Source: Hyphomicrobiales bacterium
GTDB taxonomy: Bacteria; Pseudomonadota; Alphaproteobacteria; Rhizobiales; Rhizobiaceae
Assembly: GCA_900470195.1 (NCBI GenBank)
Contig: UEIJ01000001.1
Location: 372,001-436,000, forward strand
Length of the DNA stretch: 64,000 nt
Direction of reading: 5' to 3'
The notes beneath the pieces were generated by a model that searched no databases, was not told the DNA's origin, and was given only the letters and a program-made list of their open reading frames with translations. Made by a program: the position numbers and the translations under genes. Of this stretch, positions 1-9,378 are shown piece by piece (the first letter of the stretch is position 1; every line of letters starts with the position of its first letter).

Positions 1-544
1 CGTCCGACGCTGTGGACATTGGCGCATAGGCAACCACAGTCGTACCGGCAGTCCCCGCAGATTGTTCCGGCCCGGCGCTCGCTACCGCAGGCTCTTCCCG
101 GCGGACGCGATCAGCGCGCAATTCGATGAGAGATGCCGTATCGACAGGCTTGTCCTCGATTACGGAATCGGGACCAATGTCGGCGATGATCGGCGCATCG
201 CTCGGGTTTTTGCTCCGGCGCCAGTCGAGGTTGGAATAGGCAGTATCGGCGGTATAGGCTTCGATGAAGCCTTGCCTGATCCGCCGCGACGGCGCGAGCT
301 TGTGATCAACGACGGCGAGTGCCTGTGGGGTGGTCAGTGAAACACGACGCATGAGCGGGGCGACAGGTGCAAAGGCCGGCACAACCGTCTCCAGCGTACC
401 AAGCGCGGTCATCATCCAGCTTCCGGCCACGAGGCCCGTCGCGGCGAACACCGCAACGCGCGTTAGTCCCTTGATACCGAATGGAAGCCTGATGCCACTG
501 CCGCGCGGAGCCGCGTAGCCATACACTTCTGTTACACACGCCAT
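1..544 (-). CDS. Hypothetical membrane-anchored protein, C-terminus beyond the window
   Basis: An ATG at 542-544 opens a minus-strand frame that stays open to the left edge, so about 181 N-terminal residues are visible. The start is MACVTEVYGYAAPRG, followed by one hydrophobic segment near residues 28-50 (VAVFAATGLVAGSWMMTALG). The rest is a hydrophilic, Asp/Glu/Arg-rich stretch, which fits a bitopic or exported protein whose functional domain lies further left. I do not recognise the family. The next gene upstream is the broken GGDEF protein on the same strand. The frame was derived by direct translation, and it has alphaproteobacterial codon use with G/C in third positions. Confidence 0.6.
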   Translation of the reverse strand, partial: MACVTEVYGYAAPRGSGIRLPFGIKGLTRVAVFAATGLVAGSWMMTALGTLETVVPAFAPVAPLMRRVSLTTPQALAVVDHKLAPSRRIRQGFIEAYTADTAYSNLDWRRSKNPSDAPIIADIGPDSVIEDKPVDTASLIELRADRVRREEPAVASAGPEQSAGTAGTTVVAYAPMSTASD

Positions 545-570
545 GATACAAACCCGAATGGAAAACACTT

Positions 571-1406
571 TCACGGCACCGCCTTGCATGCCAGTCCGGC
601 AAAAAGACGAACAAGACATGGCAAGGCGGTGACTGGAAGGTCATCTCCAGCATGGCCAATTATGGTAACCAAATCCTTTACGGGACTTCCGCCCGGCGCA
701 GGCGTATCTGGCGCTCCAGACCGCGACGATTGTAAACGCCGGTCAGCGGATCGGTGTCGCGTTCTGCCTGCAATTCCTCTACCACGTCGCTGGCCGTTAC
801 CGCCAAAAGGACAAGACCGGCAAGCACACCGGCAAAGGAACCCCATACCAGGACCCCTTGCCAATAGCGCGAATCTATCAGTTCGGACGGCCGTGTAATC
901 GCATCGGAAAGGCCCAGCGCCATTCCAGCCTGCACATAGAAATGTACCGTGAGCAGCAGCAAAGTACCGAACAGCACGCGATCGATCGAGCGCCGGGAGG
1001 CAAGGTCGCGCGTCTGAATGCAAAGGACTGTCATCAAGCTGCCCAGGGACAGCTGCACCGCCGGCGCAATCCGCGAATAACCCGCATCGTTTGCGATGAA
1101 ATAGATCACGGCAACCAGAAAACCAAGCCCGATCAAACCCGACGCAATACGCGAATAACGCCTGCCCATGCGCCTCATCACACCTTCGCAAAACAGCCAG
1201 CCACCCAGAAAATGGAGAGCCGTGGTTATCGGTGAAGTCAGGGCAAGGCTGTTCGAGATCAGCGATATGGGAACCAGAAGCCCAAAGGCGAAGCAGGCAA
1301 AACTCTGGCCGAAAAGCAATAAATGCGCGCGCTTCCTGTCGAGCGTCCACACGCCTGACATTGTCGCAGCAAACAGCAATACTATAAGCGGCGGCACAAA
1401 CTTCAC
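571..1406 (-). pseudogene. Truncated seven-helix diguanylate cyclase (GGDEF domain lost)
   Basis: A GTG at 1406 opens 242 codons ending at 678. The first ~210 residues form about seven hydrophobic segments, such as PPLIVLLFAATMSGVW, LLFGQSFACFAFGLLV and GTLLLLTVHFYVQAGMA. A short linker and the canonical first block of a GGDEF domain follow (DTDPLTGVYNRRGLERQ). Translation then stops within 12 residues. No GGDEF motif, and none of the ~150 residues that should follow, is present. In another frame downstream, residues reading TIIGHAGDD resemble the conserved GHxxGD block of the same domain and run to a stop at 571, so an internal deletion with frame change is likely. The membrane part could still be made, but c-di-GMP synthesis cannot be expected. 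Confidence 0.65.
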
Positions 1407-1607
1407 GAAGGGACCCTAAATCGGTTGAAAACAAGACGGCAATAAACGCTAATTCAGATTGAACATTATGTGCAATTACAAAGCGGCATCAAAGTCAAGT
1501 TAATAGCTTGCAATATTGGTGAACACCAAATCTTGAAGGAGCCATAGCTAGAATAAGCGAGTGCTAAAATTAAACCAAAAACAACATCATTCAGCAAAAA
1601 GCTTTCG

Positions 1608-2819
1608 TCACGTAGTTTTTACCTTGAGATTTGTCCCCAGAAGCTTTTCGGCAATCATCCGTCCGATAGGTATGGAAGATGTCGCTGCAGGTGACGGCGC
1701 ATTGCAGACGTGAAGCATTCTCTCCGTTTCCCTGAAAAGAAAATCATGTACCAGCGTCCCGTCATCAAGAACGGCTTGCGCGCGTATTCCGGCCCCCGGC
1801 GCACCGAGATCGGAAAGCTCCAGTGTCGGGCAATATTTCCGGCATTCCGTCAAATAGCGCGCGCGAGACGCGGAATTGCTGAATTCGGATAGCGCCGAGC
1901 GCCAGTTCTTCATTGCCATCTTCCAGAAGCCCGGAAAGGCGGCCATGTCCGCGACATCGCCAGCGCGAAAACTGCCCTTGTCGTACCCCTCGCGCGAGAA
2001 TCCCAGAACCGCATTCGGGCCGACGGTGACGCCGCCGTCGATCGTCCGCGTCAGATGGATGCCGAGAAACGGCAGGTCGGGATCGGGAATCGGATAGATC
2101 AGATGCTTGACGATATTCGCCTTCGATTGCGGCAAGGTGTAGTATTCGCCACGAAACGGCACGATGCGGTGGCTGAGATCCAGCCCGGCAAGACGCGCGA
2201 TACGGTCTGACTGCAATCCGGCACAGGCGACAAGTTTGGAAGCGTGCACGGTTTCGCCCGCCGTTACCGTAACGCCCCTGTCATCCTCCCGGATTGCGGT
2301 CACCGGCGAATTGAGCCGAACGATACCGCCGCGCTCAACGATTTCCGCCGCCATCGCCCGCGATATTTTCGCGTAGTCGACAATACCCGTCGCAGGCACG
2401 AGGAGCGCCCCCAGCCCCGCGACCGCAGGTTCGACCTTGCGCAGCGTCTGCTGATCCACATGCTGGAAAGCGATATCGTTCTGGATCGCACGCCTTGCCA
2501 GAGCCTCCATGCGCTCGATCTCCTGCGGAGAGGTTGCCACCAGAAGCTTGCCGCAAGTTTCAAAAGGGATGGAATATTGCCTGCAAAAGGCTTTTGTCGC
2601 TTCGGCGCCTGCCCGGCACAATTGCGCCTTTAGTGAACCCGGCTGGTAATAGATGCCGGCATGGATGACGCCGCTATTGTGTCCCGTCTGGTGACGGGCG
2701 AAATCGCTTTCCTTCTCCAGCAGAATGATCCTTGCGCCCGGCTCGGCGTCCTGCATGGCTTTTGCTGTCGCGAGCCCGACGATTCCCCCGCCGATGACGC
2801 AGTAATCATAGTCTGCCAC
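1608..2819 (-). CDS. lhgO: L-2-hydroxyglutarate oxidase
   Basis: The 403-residue flavoprotein oxidises L-2-hydroxyglutarate to 2-oxoglutarate, normally passing electrons to the membrane quinone pool. It opens with an ADP-binding fold (CVIGGGIVGLATA, residues 7-19) and the FAD-linked E at the end of the second strand (LLEKE). The DAO-family/LhgO block HNSGVIHAGIYY lies near residues 47-58. Length and these blocks match the LhgO (YgaF) family. The start is GTG, chosen because GGAGGGG sits five bases upstream. It is a single gene flanked by the divergent exonuclease at 2975 and AT-rich DNA downstream. Other DAO-family oxidases are a less likely alternative. Confidence 0.88.
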   Translation of the reverse strand: MADYDYCVIGGGIVGLATAKAMQDAEPGARIILLEKESDFARHQTGHNSGVIHAGIYYQPGSLKAQLCRAGAEATKAFCRQYSIPFETCGKLLVATSPQEIERMEALARRAIQNDIAFQHVDQQTLRKVEPAVAGLGALLVPATGIVDYAKISRAMAAEIVERGGIVRLNSPVTAIREDDRGVTVTAGETVHASKLVACAGLQSDRIARLAGLDLSHRIVPFRGEYYTLPQSKANIVKHLIYPIPDPDLPFLGIHLTRTIDGGVTVGPNAVLGFSREGYDKGSFRAGDVADMAAFPGFWKMAMKNWRSALSEFSNSASRARYLTECRKYCPTLELSDLGAPGAGIRAQAVLDDGTLVHDFLFRETERMLHVCNAPSPAATSSIPIGRMIAEKLLGTNLKVKTT

Positions 2820-2974
2820 GAAGTCCCCTCCTCATGCCTTTCCCGACGCAAACACCCGGCCTTGCTGGCGCCCTGCGGGATGATTACCTGTTACTTATAC
2901 GATTGCGGCCTTGGTTGCAGCACCGCAAAATGGCATTCTCTGCCAAATCCGGTTCCCCCATGCGGAGATGATAC

Positions 2975-3964
2975 ATGCGCCATCAGTTCGACCTTTTTGC
3001 TCCTTCCTCGGAGAAAGAGGAAGTGCTGCGCCCTGTACGTACCCGGCCCGGCAAGGCGACCGGCATTGATGAAGCCGAGATGGTAAAGCGCCTGAAAGAC
3101 AGCGGGCGTTACCGCATCCTGCAGCGCCTCGACCCGCCGCCGACCGTTCCCAATGCCGACAAGATCGCCTTCCCGCGTCTGGGCGTTGTCGTGGACACGG
3201 AAACAACCGGCCTCAATCCGGCGCAGGAAGAAATCATCGAAATCGGTGCAGTCGCCTTCCGCTATGCGGACGACGGATCTATCGGCGATGTCTGCGCCAC
3301 GTTCGGCGCGCTGCAGCAGCCGTCCAAGCCGATACCCGCCGACATCACCCGCATCACCGGCATTACCGACGACATGGTGAAGGGCCAGACGATCCCACGC
3401 GAGACGCTGGACGCGCTCATCGCCGAGGCCGACATCATCATCGCGCATAATGCGGGCTTCGACCGTCCGTTTCTTGAACGCTTCTCAATCGCTTTCGCTA
3501 ACAAGCCTTGGGCGTGCTCGGTGAAGGAGATCGACTGGACCGCACGCGGCTTTGAAGGCACCAAGCTTGGTTACCTGATCGGTCAGAGCGGCTATTTCCA
3601 CAACGGGCATCGGGCCGAAGACGATTGCCAGGCCCTGCTCGCGGTGCTGAAGGAGCAATCGGGCGTAACCACGCCCTTTGCCGAACTGTTGAAGGCAAGC
3701 CAGCGCGCGCGGATGCGTATCTATGCGGAGAACAGCCCGTTCGAAATGAAAGATCACCTGAAGGCGCGTGGCTATCGCTGGTCGGACGGCACTGATGGAC
3801 GTCCGAAATCATGGTGGACGGAAATCGGGGAAGACGAACTCGAAGCCGAACTCGAATATCTGCGCACCGAGATATACCACTGGCGCGACGCCGATCCGCT
3901 GATCCAGAAGCTCACCGCCATGGACCGTTACAAGGAACGCGCGCCGCTTCGTCCGAAGAAGTAA
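2975..3964 (+). CDS. 3'-5' exonuclease, DnaQ-like DEDD superfamily
   Basis: This 329-residue protein has a DEDDh exonuclease fold at residues ~65-235. Exo I is VVVDTETTGLNP, with catalytic Asp and Glu. Exo II is HNAGFDRPFL, and Exo III is GHRAEDDCQALL, with the conserved His and Asp. The C-terminal ~85 residues are rich in Trp and charged residues (KARGYRWSDGTDGRPKSWW) and look like an added nucleic-acid or protein contact module. The same DnaQ-plus-tail arrangement is seen in stand-alone alphaproteobacterial exonucleases. The role is probably DNA repair or RNA turnover rather than replicative proofreading, since no polymerase subunit gene is nearby. The ATG has a GGAG about seven bases upstream. 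Confidence 0.85.
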   Translation: MRHQFDLFAPSSEKEEVLRPVRTRPGKATGIDEAEMVKRLKDSGRYRILQRLDPPPTVPNADKIAFPRLGVVVDTETTGLNPAQEEIIEIGAVAFRYADDGSIGDVCATFGALQQPSKPIPADITRITGITDDMVKGQTIPRETLDALIAEADIIIAHNAGFDRPFLERFSIAFANKPWACSVKEIDWTARGFEGTKLGYLIGQSGYFHNGHRAEDDCQALLAVLKEQSGVTTPFAELLKASQRARMRIYAENSPFEMKDHLKARGYRWSDGTDGRPKSWWTEIGEDELEAELEYLRTEIYHWRDADPLIQKLTAMDRYKERAPLRPKK

Positions 3965-3997
3965 CTGCCCCCAACATTCCGAGCGCCTAGCCCATCT

Positions 3998-4105
3998 CCC
4001 TCATCCTGAGGAGGTGACCTGAGTTTGTCGAAGGTCACCGTCTCGAAGGATAGGAGATGGCCCCTCGCCCTTCGGGACGGCGCTTCGCGCCTCCTCAGGA
4101 TGAGG
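3998..4105. repeat. Palindromic intergenic element (Bru-RS / rhizobial mosaic type)
   Basis: The outer arms CCTCATCCTGAGGAGG (near 3999-4014) and CCTCCTCAGGATGAGG (4090-4105) are exact inverted repeats. Nested inside is GGTGACCT (4013-4020) paired with AGGTCACC (4034-4041). The element sits between the convergent ends of the exonuclease gene and the amidase gene, the usual place for these dispersed elements of Brucella and relatives. When transcribed it would fold into a strong hairpin and may serve as a bidirectional terminator or mRNA 3' stabiliser. Confidence 0.8.
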
Positions 4106-4120
4106 CGCTGGATTTGGCAG

Positions 4121-5509
4121 TCACGCAATAACTGGCCACGGCCTCTGCGCTGGCCGCATCTCCTCATAAGCTTTGGCCAGTCGCAGCACGCCCAAATCGT
4201 CGAAACGCTGTCCAAAAATCTGCAAGCCGATCGGCAAGCCCTTTGCCGTATAACCGCAATTGATCGAGATCGCAGGCTGTTCCGACATATTCATCGCCAC
4301 GGTGAAGGCGATATGCTCGAACGGACGTTGCGGATCATTGACCGGAGAGGCCCACTCCGCAGGATAGGTCGGCATCGGCGCGGTTGGCGAAATGATGAAG
4401 TCGAAATCCTTCGACGCGGCGAGTGCCGCATTACGCATCGCGTCGATCTGGGCGAAGCCGGTATAGACCTCCTCGCCGTTCAGACCTTCGGCGGTTTCGG
4501 TCCACTGATAGATGTAGGGCAGGATTTTCGCGCGGTTTTCCGGCGTCATCTTCTTAACATCCGACCACGAGCGGGCACGCCAGAAGCGGTCGAGACCGTC
4601 GATCATCGTGCGATTGAGGAATGGTGCAACCGGCTCGACAATCGCGCCCGCATCGGCAAAAAGCCTGGCCGCTGCTTCCACCGCAGCGCGGGTTTCATCG
4701 CCGGTCGGTTCGCCGAAACCGGCATCGAGCCAGAGGCCGATTTTCAGACCCTTGACGTCGATGTTCAGGTCCATCCAGTCAATGTCCTGATAGGGCAGGC
4801 TCATGGCGTCGCGGCGGTCGGGCCGAGACAGAACCGACATATAAAGCGCGCTATCGGCGACCGTGCGGGTCATCGGTCCGGCAACACGGCCGAGAAATGG
4901 CGGATCAATCGGAATACGCCCGAAGGACGGCTTCAGGCCGACGAGACCGCACCAGCCGGCAGGCAGACGAATGGAGCCGCCAATATCCGTGCCGATATGC
5001 AAAGGACCATAACCGGCGGCACCAGCGCTGCCCGCACCGGCACTGGAACCGCCCGGATTGGTGTTCAGGTCCCACGGATTGCGGGCAAGCTTGTGAAAGC
5101 TCGACAGGCCCGACGACAACATGCCGAGATCTGGCATGGTGGTCTTGGCGAGCAGCACGCCGCCAGCCTCGCGGGTGCGGGCCGCGGGCGGCGCGTCGGC
5201 GCTAGCAGGCTTCAGCGGCAGCGCCGCGCAACCAAGCGGAACCGCCGTGCCTTCGGTCGCGATATTCTCCTTGATCGTCAGCGGCACGCCATCGATGGGA
5301 CCGGCAGGCTCACCCTTCGACCAGCGCGCTTCCGAAGCCTTGGCCGCCGCAAGCGCAGCATCTGGATCATAGGCCCAAAGCGCATTCAGCTTCGGCTCAT
5401 AGGCTTCGATGCGGGTGATGACGGCTTCCGTGACCTCGACTGGCGAAAGCGACTTCGCCTGATAGGCGGACACGAGTTCGACAGCTGACAAATCGGCAAG
5501 ATTCGACAT
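4121..5509 (-). CDS. Amidase (amidase signature family)
   Basis: The protein has 462 residues. The signature Ser-cisSer-Lys triad is visible: the Lys in TIKENIA, the Ser of PGGSSAGAGSAGAA, and the nucleophile-bearing block GTDIGGSIRLPAGWCG. The family includes GatA, acetamidase, aryl-acylamidases and nicotinamidases; the substrate cannot be told from sequence. It is the last gene of the minus-strand unit that begins with gntR, 16 bp after the dppF-like gene. It therefore probably hydrolyses the amide imported by the ABC transporter. The ATG at 5509 is preferred over an upstream TTG because GAGGA lies about eight bases before it. GatA itself is unlikely because gatB and gatC are absent. Confidence 0.85.
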   Translation of the reverse strand: MSNLADLSAVELVSAYQAKSLSPVEVTEAVITRIEAYEPKLNALWAYDPDAALAAAKASEARWSKGEPAGPIDGVPLTIKENIATEGTAVPLGCAALPLKPASADAPPAARTREAGGVLLAKTTMPDLGMLSSGLSSFHKLARNPWDLNTNPGGSSAGAGSAGAAGYGPLHIGTDIGGSIRLPAGWCGLVGLKPSFGRIPIDPPFLGRVAGPMTRTVADSALYMSVLSRPDRRDAMSLPYQDIDWMDLNIDVKGLKIGLWLDAGFGEPTGDETRAAVEAAARLFADAGAIVEPVAPFLNRTMIDGLDRFWRARSWSDVKKMTPENRAKILPYIYQWTETAEGLNGEEVYTGFAQIDAMRNAALAASKDFDFIISPTAPMPTYPAEWASPVNDPQRPFEHIAFTVAMNMSEQPAISINCGYTAKGLPIGLQIFGQRFDDLGVLRLAKAYEEMRPAQRPWPVIA

Positions 5510-5525
5510 TGGGTATTTCCTCAAA

Positions 5526-6374
5526 TCACTCAGGCAATTTCAGTGTGGAATCGGATCGCCGCGCACGCTTGCGGCGACCGGAGAAAGGTTTTGGCACGGC
5601 ATCGACCAGCGCCCGCGTATAGTCATGCTGCGGATTGTCGAACACCGCATTGGTCGGCCCTTGCTCGACAATATTGCCGCGATAGATCACCGCCACGCGG
5701 TCGGTGATCGCGCGCACCACACCGAGATCGTGGCTGATGAAGAGATAGGACAGGCCGAATTTTTCCTGCAAATCCATCATCAGGTTCAAAACCTGCGCCT
5801 GAATGGAAACGTCGAGCGCAGAGACCGGCTCGTCGGCGACGATCAGCGCCGGTTTGGTGATCAGGGCGCGGGCAATGGCAATGCGCTGGCGCTGCCCGCC
5901 GGAAAATTCATGCGGATATTTTTCCGCCGATGCTTTTGGCAGGCCAACCGCTTCCAGCACTTCCGCCACGCGGTCGTCGCGGTCCTTGGAACTGGTGCCG
6001 CTTTCCAGTGACACAATCGGCTCAGAAATAATCCGCTTCACCGTATGGCGCGGATCGAGCGAGCCGTAGGGGTCCTGAAAGATCGCCTGAAAACCTTTGC
6101 GTGCTTCGCGCAGGCCCGCACGATCCAGCGCATAGATATCCTGCCCGTTGATGAGAATCTGACCCGATTGCGGGCGTTCCAGCCCCATCACGGCACGCGC
6201 CAGCGTGGATTTGCCGGAACCGCTTTCGCCGACAATGCCAAGGCTTTGTCCGGCTTCGATCTCGACATTCACACCATGCAGCACGCGCAATGCGCTTGGC
6301 TTTGAAAAAAATGACGGACGCGGCAACTGGTATTCACGCACAACGTCACGCACCTGCAAGATCATTTTGCTCAT
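5526..6374 (-). CDS. Oligopeptide/dipeptide-type ABC transporter ATP-binding protein (DppF-like)
   Basis: This 282-residue ATPase is the second of the two nucleotide-binding subunits of the importer. Walker A is GESGSGKST (near residue 50), the Q-loop region is FQDPYGSLDPR, the ABC signature is FSGGQRQRIAIARAL, and Walker B is LIVADEPVSALDVS. The C-terminus lacks the Cys-rich tail of classical OppF/DppF, and its DYTRALVDAVP motif is typical of the oligopeptide family. The start codon overlaps the stop of the preceding dppD-like gene (ATGA), indicating translational coupling. It acts on the cytoplasmic face of the inner membrane. Confidence 0.9.
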   Translation of the reverse strand: MSKMILQVRDVVREYQLPRPSFFSKPSALRVLHGVNVEIEAGQSLGIVGESGSGKSTLARAVMGLERPQSGQILINGQDIYALDRAGLREARKGFQAIFQDPYGSLDPRHTVKRIISEPIVSLESGTSSKDRDDRVAEVLEAVGLPKASAEKYPHEFSGGQRQRIAIARALITKPALIVADEPVSALDVSIQAQVLNLMMDLQEKFGLSYLFISHDLGVVRAITDRVAVIYRGNIVEQGPTNAVFDNPQHDYTRALVDAVPKPFSGRRKRARRSDSTLKLPE

Positions 6375-7384
6375 GCAAGCACCTCACCGTCGCGCGGATG
6401 AATACAGGCGGCGCGGTGCACGACGCCTTCGCTTTCTCCGATCAGATCAAGCGGCGGAATGATCCGCCGGCAATCGCCCTGCACGAATGCGCAGCGATCG
6501 GCAAAGGTGCAATAAGGCGGGCGCGCCAGCGGGTCCGGCACCACGCCGGGGATAGCGGCGAGCCGCTGACGTCCCGTGCCATGGCTGCGCACCAGCGCAG
6601 CGCCATGGGGAGAAGCCTGGAACAGTCCGCGTGCATAAGGATGCGCCATGCGGTTAAACACTGCTTCCGTGCGCCCGGTCTCGACGATGCGGCCTGCATA
6701 CATGACAGCGATGCGGTCGGTCATTTCCGACACGACGCCAAGGTCATGGGTAATCAGCATCAGGGCCGTGCCAGTCTCGTCGATCAGCTCATCCATCAGA
6801 TCGAGAATCTGCGCCTGCACCGTCACATCGAGCGCTGTTGTCGGCTCGTCGGCGATCAGCAGGTCGGGTTCGCAGGCAATCGCCATGGCGATCATCACGC
6901 GCTGGCGTTGCCCGCCCGACAGCTGGTGCGGATAAAGATCGAGATTGAAACGCGGCGCTGGCAGCCCCACGCGATCCAACAGCTCGCGCGCCTTGCGCTC
7001 CGCATCGGCGCGGCTTTCACCCAGATGCAGACGTCGGCCCTCGGCAATCTGCGCGCCGATGGACTTGACCGGATTGAGCGCCGTCATCGGTTCCTGAAAG
7101 ATCATCGCCATGCGCCGTCCGCGCATCTTGCACAGTTCGGCTTCCGGTTTGTTCGCCAGATCTTCGCCGTCGAAACGCAAGCTACCGCGCACCCGCATCC
7201 GGTCGGGCAGCAAACCCATGGCGGCAAGGGCGGTGATGGACTTGCCGCTGCCGGACTCGCCCACCACACCGAGGCGCTCGCCACGGTTCAGCGTCAAGGT
7301 AATGTCGGACACGATGTCAGCGACCTTGAGACCGATCGGCAATTCGACGGACATATTGTCCATTTCAAGGAGGGGTGTCGTCAT
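6371..7384 (-). CDS. Oligopeptide/dipeptide-type ABC transporter ATP-binding protein (DppD-like)
   Basis: This 337-residue ATPase pairs with the DppF-like subunit. It has Walker [11 protein letters not shown], the signature [16 protein letters not shown] and Walker [16 protein letters not shown]-terminal oligopeptide-transporter extension contains spaced cysteines ([16 protein letters not shown], then CIHPRD), the pattern linked to an iron-sulphur or metal site in DppD/OppD proteins. It overlaps both neighbours by four bases (ATGA at each junction), so the four transporter genes are translated as a block. Confidence 0.9.
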   Translation of the reverse strand: MTTPLLEMDNMSVELPIGLKVADIVSDITLTLNRGERLGVVGESGSGKSITALAAMGLLPDRMRVRGSLRFDGEDLANKPEAELCKMRGRRMAMIFQEPMTALNPVKSIGAQIAEGRRLHLGESRADAERKARELLDRVGLPAPRFNLDLYPHQLSGGQRQRVMIAMAIACEPDLLIADEPTTALDVTVQAQILDLMDELIDETGTALMLITHDLGVVSEMTDRIAVMYAGRIVETGRTEAVFNRMAHPYARGLFQASPHGAALVRSHGTGRQRLAAIPGVVPDPLARPPYCTFADRCAFVQGDCRRIIPPLDLIGESEGVVHRAACIHPRDGEVLA

Positions 7385-8241
7385 CTCTGCCTCCTGACCC
7401 GCGGATCAAGCACATCGCGCAATCCGTCGCCCAGCATGTTGAGACCAAGCACGGCGAGCGTGATGGCAAGGCCCGGGAAAATGGCGAGCCATGGCGCGTC
7501 ATAGATGAAGGTCTGTGCGTCGTTGAGCATCTTGCCCCAGCTTGGCATCGGTGGTTGCGTGCCAAGCCCGACATAGGAAAGGCCCGCCTCGGCAACGATG
7601 GCGAGCGCGAACTGGATCGTCGCCTGCACGATCAGCACATGGTTGATATTGGGCAGCACATGCAAAAGCGTGATCGATATATCGCCACGCCCCGCACAGC
7701 GGGCAGCCTGCACATATTCACGCTTCCAAAGCCCCAGCGATGCGCCGCGTGTGACGCGCGCGAACACAGGAATGTTGAAGATGCCGATGGCAATCATGGC
7801 ATTAACGGCGCCGGGGCCGAAAATGGCAGTGATGATGACGGCAGTAAGAAGTGCCGGAAACGCGAAGGCCAGATCGGTCATGCGCATGACGAAACCATCG
7901 ATCAGCCCGCCGCGCGCCGCCGCAAGCGACCCGAGTGGAATACCGATCCCGGCGCCGACAAGCACGGCAATGATGGACACGGCAATGGAGTTGCGTGCGC
8001 CAACCATGATCATTGAAAACACGTCGCGACCGAAATTATCCGTGCCGAACAGATGGCGGAAGCTCGGCCCCTGCAACTTGTCGCGGAAATTCATGGCCGT
8101 CGGCGAATAGGGCGTCCAGAAAAAGGAGATGACGGCCATCGCGATCAGAATGATCGTGATAAGTGAGCCGATGGTCAGGCTGCGGCTCAACAGCACCGTT
8201 TTGAACACACCCGGTTTCGGGAAAGCCTGCGTTTCACTCAT
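7381..8241 (-). CDS. Dipeptide/oligopeptide-type ABC permease (DppC-like)
   Basis: This 286-residue inner-membrane permease starts MSETQAFPKPG. It has a first transmembrane helix near residues 25-45, the OppC/DppC N-terminal signature (HLFGTDNFGRDVFS), and the EAA-type loop near the C-terminus (VAEAGLSYVGLGTQPPMPSWG). Five or six helices are visible. The ATG at 8241 overlaps the stop of the dppB-like gene. It forms the membrane channel together with DppB. Confidence 0.9.
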   Translation of the reverse strand: MSETQAFPKPGVFKTVLLSRSLTIGSLITIILIAMAVISFFWTPYSPTAMNFRDKLQGPSFRHLFGTDNFGRDVFSMIMVGARNSIAVSIIAVLVGAGIGIPLGSLAAARGGLIDGFVMRMTDLAFAFPALLTAVIITAIFGPGAVNAMIAIGIFNIPVFARVTRGASLGLWKREYVQAARCAGRGDISITLLHVLPNINHVLIVQATIQFALAIVAEAGLSYVGLGTQPPMPSWGKMLNDAQTFIYDAPWLAIFPGLAITLAVLGLNMLGDGLRDVLDPRVRRQR

Positions 8242-9191
8242 CGACTGCCTCCCGTGGAAAGGCGCGGATCGATGAAGCCATAGACAAGATCGACAATGAA
8301 ATTGACCGCGATCACGGACGCGGCAAGCAGCGTCACCAGCGACTGCACGGTCACGAGATCGCGCTGCGCAATGGCCTGAAACACCAGCCTTCCAAGGCCG
8401 GGCAGATTGAAGACGTTTTCGATGATGATGGTTCCCGCGAGAAGAAATGAGAACTGCAAACCGATGATGGTGACGACCGGGATCAGCGCATTCGGCACCG
8501 CGTGACGCCAGAGTGCTGCCTTGCGCGTCAGGCCCTTGGCGCGGGCGGTGCGCACGAAATCCTCGCCCAGCGTTTCGATGACCGCCGAACGGGTGACACG
8601 CGCCAGAATGGCGGCAAGCGGCAGCGCAAGCGCCAATGCGGGAAGGAACAGCGAACGGATACCATTCCAGAACCCGCCTTCCCAACCGGCAAAGCCGGAG
8701 GCCGGAAACCAGCCAAGCTGCAAGGCAAAAAGCAGGATCAAAAGCAGGCCGAGCCAGAAATTCGGAATGGCGACGCCGACCTGCGCCACGCCCATGGAGA
8801 GCACGTCACCGGTCTTGCCGCGCTTCGACGCCGCATAGACGCCGACCGGAATGGCGACCGCGACCGACAGCACCATCGACAGAAGCGCCAGCGGCAGCGT
8901 GACCATGATGCGCGGTCCGAGCAGTTCGCTGATCGGCACGGAATAGGTATAGCTCGTGCCGAAATCGCCTTTCAGAAAGCCGCCAATCCACGTGAGATAG
9001 CGCCACCATAGCGGTTGATCGAGGCCGAGCTGCTTGTGAAGTGCCGCGAGCGTTTCCGGCTGCGCATTGATGCCCAGGATCACCGCCGCCGGATCGCCCG
9101 GCAGCACTTGCATCAGCAGAAAGACGATGACGGAAGCCGCAAGCGTCGTCAGCAGGAGCGAAACCAACCGCCCGGATATGTAAGCCAGCAA
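8238..9191 (-). CDS. Dipeptide/oligopeptide-type ABC permease (DppB-like)
   Basis: The permease has 317 residues when read from a TTG start (LAYISGRLVSLLLTTLAASVIVFLL). That start is chosen because AAGGAGG lies five bases upstream; an in-frame ATG 16 codons earlier has no comparable SD. The protein has an N-terminal helix, the family block VLPGDPAAVILG, a periplasmic domain containing GDFGTSYTYSVPISELL, and the EAA loop (ARAKGLTRKAALWRHAVPNA). It is the first transporter permease after the solute-binding protein gene. Confidence 0.88.
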   Translation of the reverse strand: MLAYISGRLVSLLLTTLAASVIVFLLMQVLPGDPAAVILGINAQPETLAALHKQLGLDQPLWWRYLTWIGGFLKGDFGTSYTYSVPISELLGPRIMVTLPLALLSMVLSVAVAIPVGVYAASKRGKTGDVLSMGVAQVGVAIPNFWLGLLLILLFALQLGWFPASGFAGWEGGFWNGIRSLFLPALALALPLAAILARVTRSAVIETLGEDFVRTARAKGLTRKAALWRHAVPNALIPVVTIIGLQFSFLLAGTIIIENVFNLPGLGRLVFQAIAQRDLVTVQSLVTLLAASVIAVNFIVDLVYGFIDPRLSTGGSR

Positions 9192-9345
9192 AACGACCTC
9201 CTTGAAAAGACGGCTATCCGCTTTCCACATTCCAACTCGCCGCACGCCCTCCCCTTATCTTTATGGAGCGCACAGCCATTCAAATTGATTCAACGCGCAT
9301 CCTTTCCGAAAACCGCTTCACACTTTTCGGGGATGCACGTAAAAT

Positions 9346-9371
9346 CGCCCCGCCGGACAATCGGCGGGGCG
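9346..9371 (-). terminator. Rho-independent terminator after the solute-binding protein gene
   Basis: A perfect 10-bp stem (CGCCCCGCCG / CGGCGGGGCG) with loop GACAAT lies eight bases beyond the solute-binding protein stop. On the minus strand it is followed by ATTTTA. A strong hairpin here, inside the operon, can reduce expression of the permease genes relative to the binding protein, a common arrangement for ABC importers. Confidence 0.75.
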
Positions 9372-9378
9372 AGCCGGT

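Noticed and set aside
306-659. 117-codon minus-strand frame
   Set aside because: It overlaps the better-supported partial membrane-protein frame, is Cys/Arg/His-rich, and has no motif or SD.
4025-5488. Long plus-strand open frame of 487 codons over the amidase gene
   Set aside because: It is the antisense of a gene with clear amidase motifs. GC-rich third positions create such long false frames; the product is Arg/His-rich with no domain.
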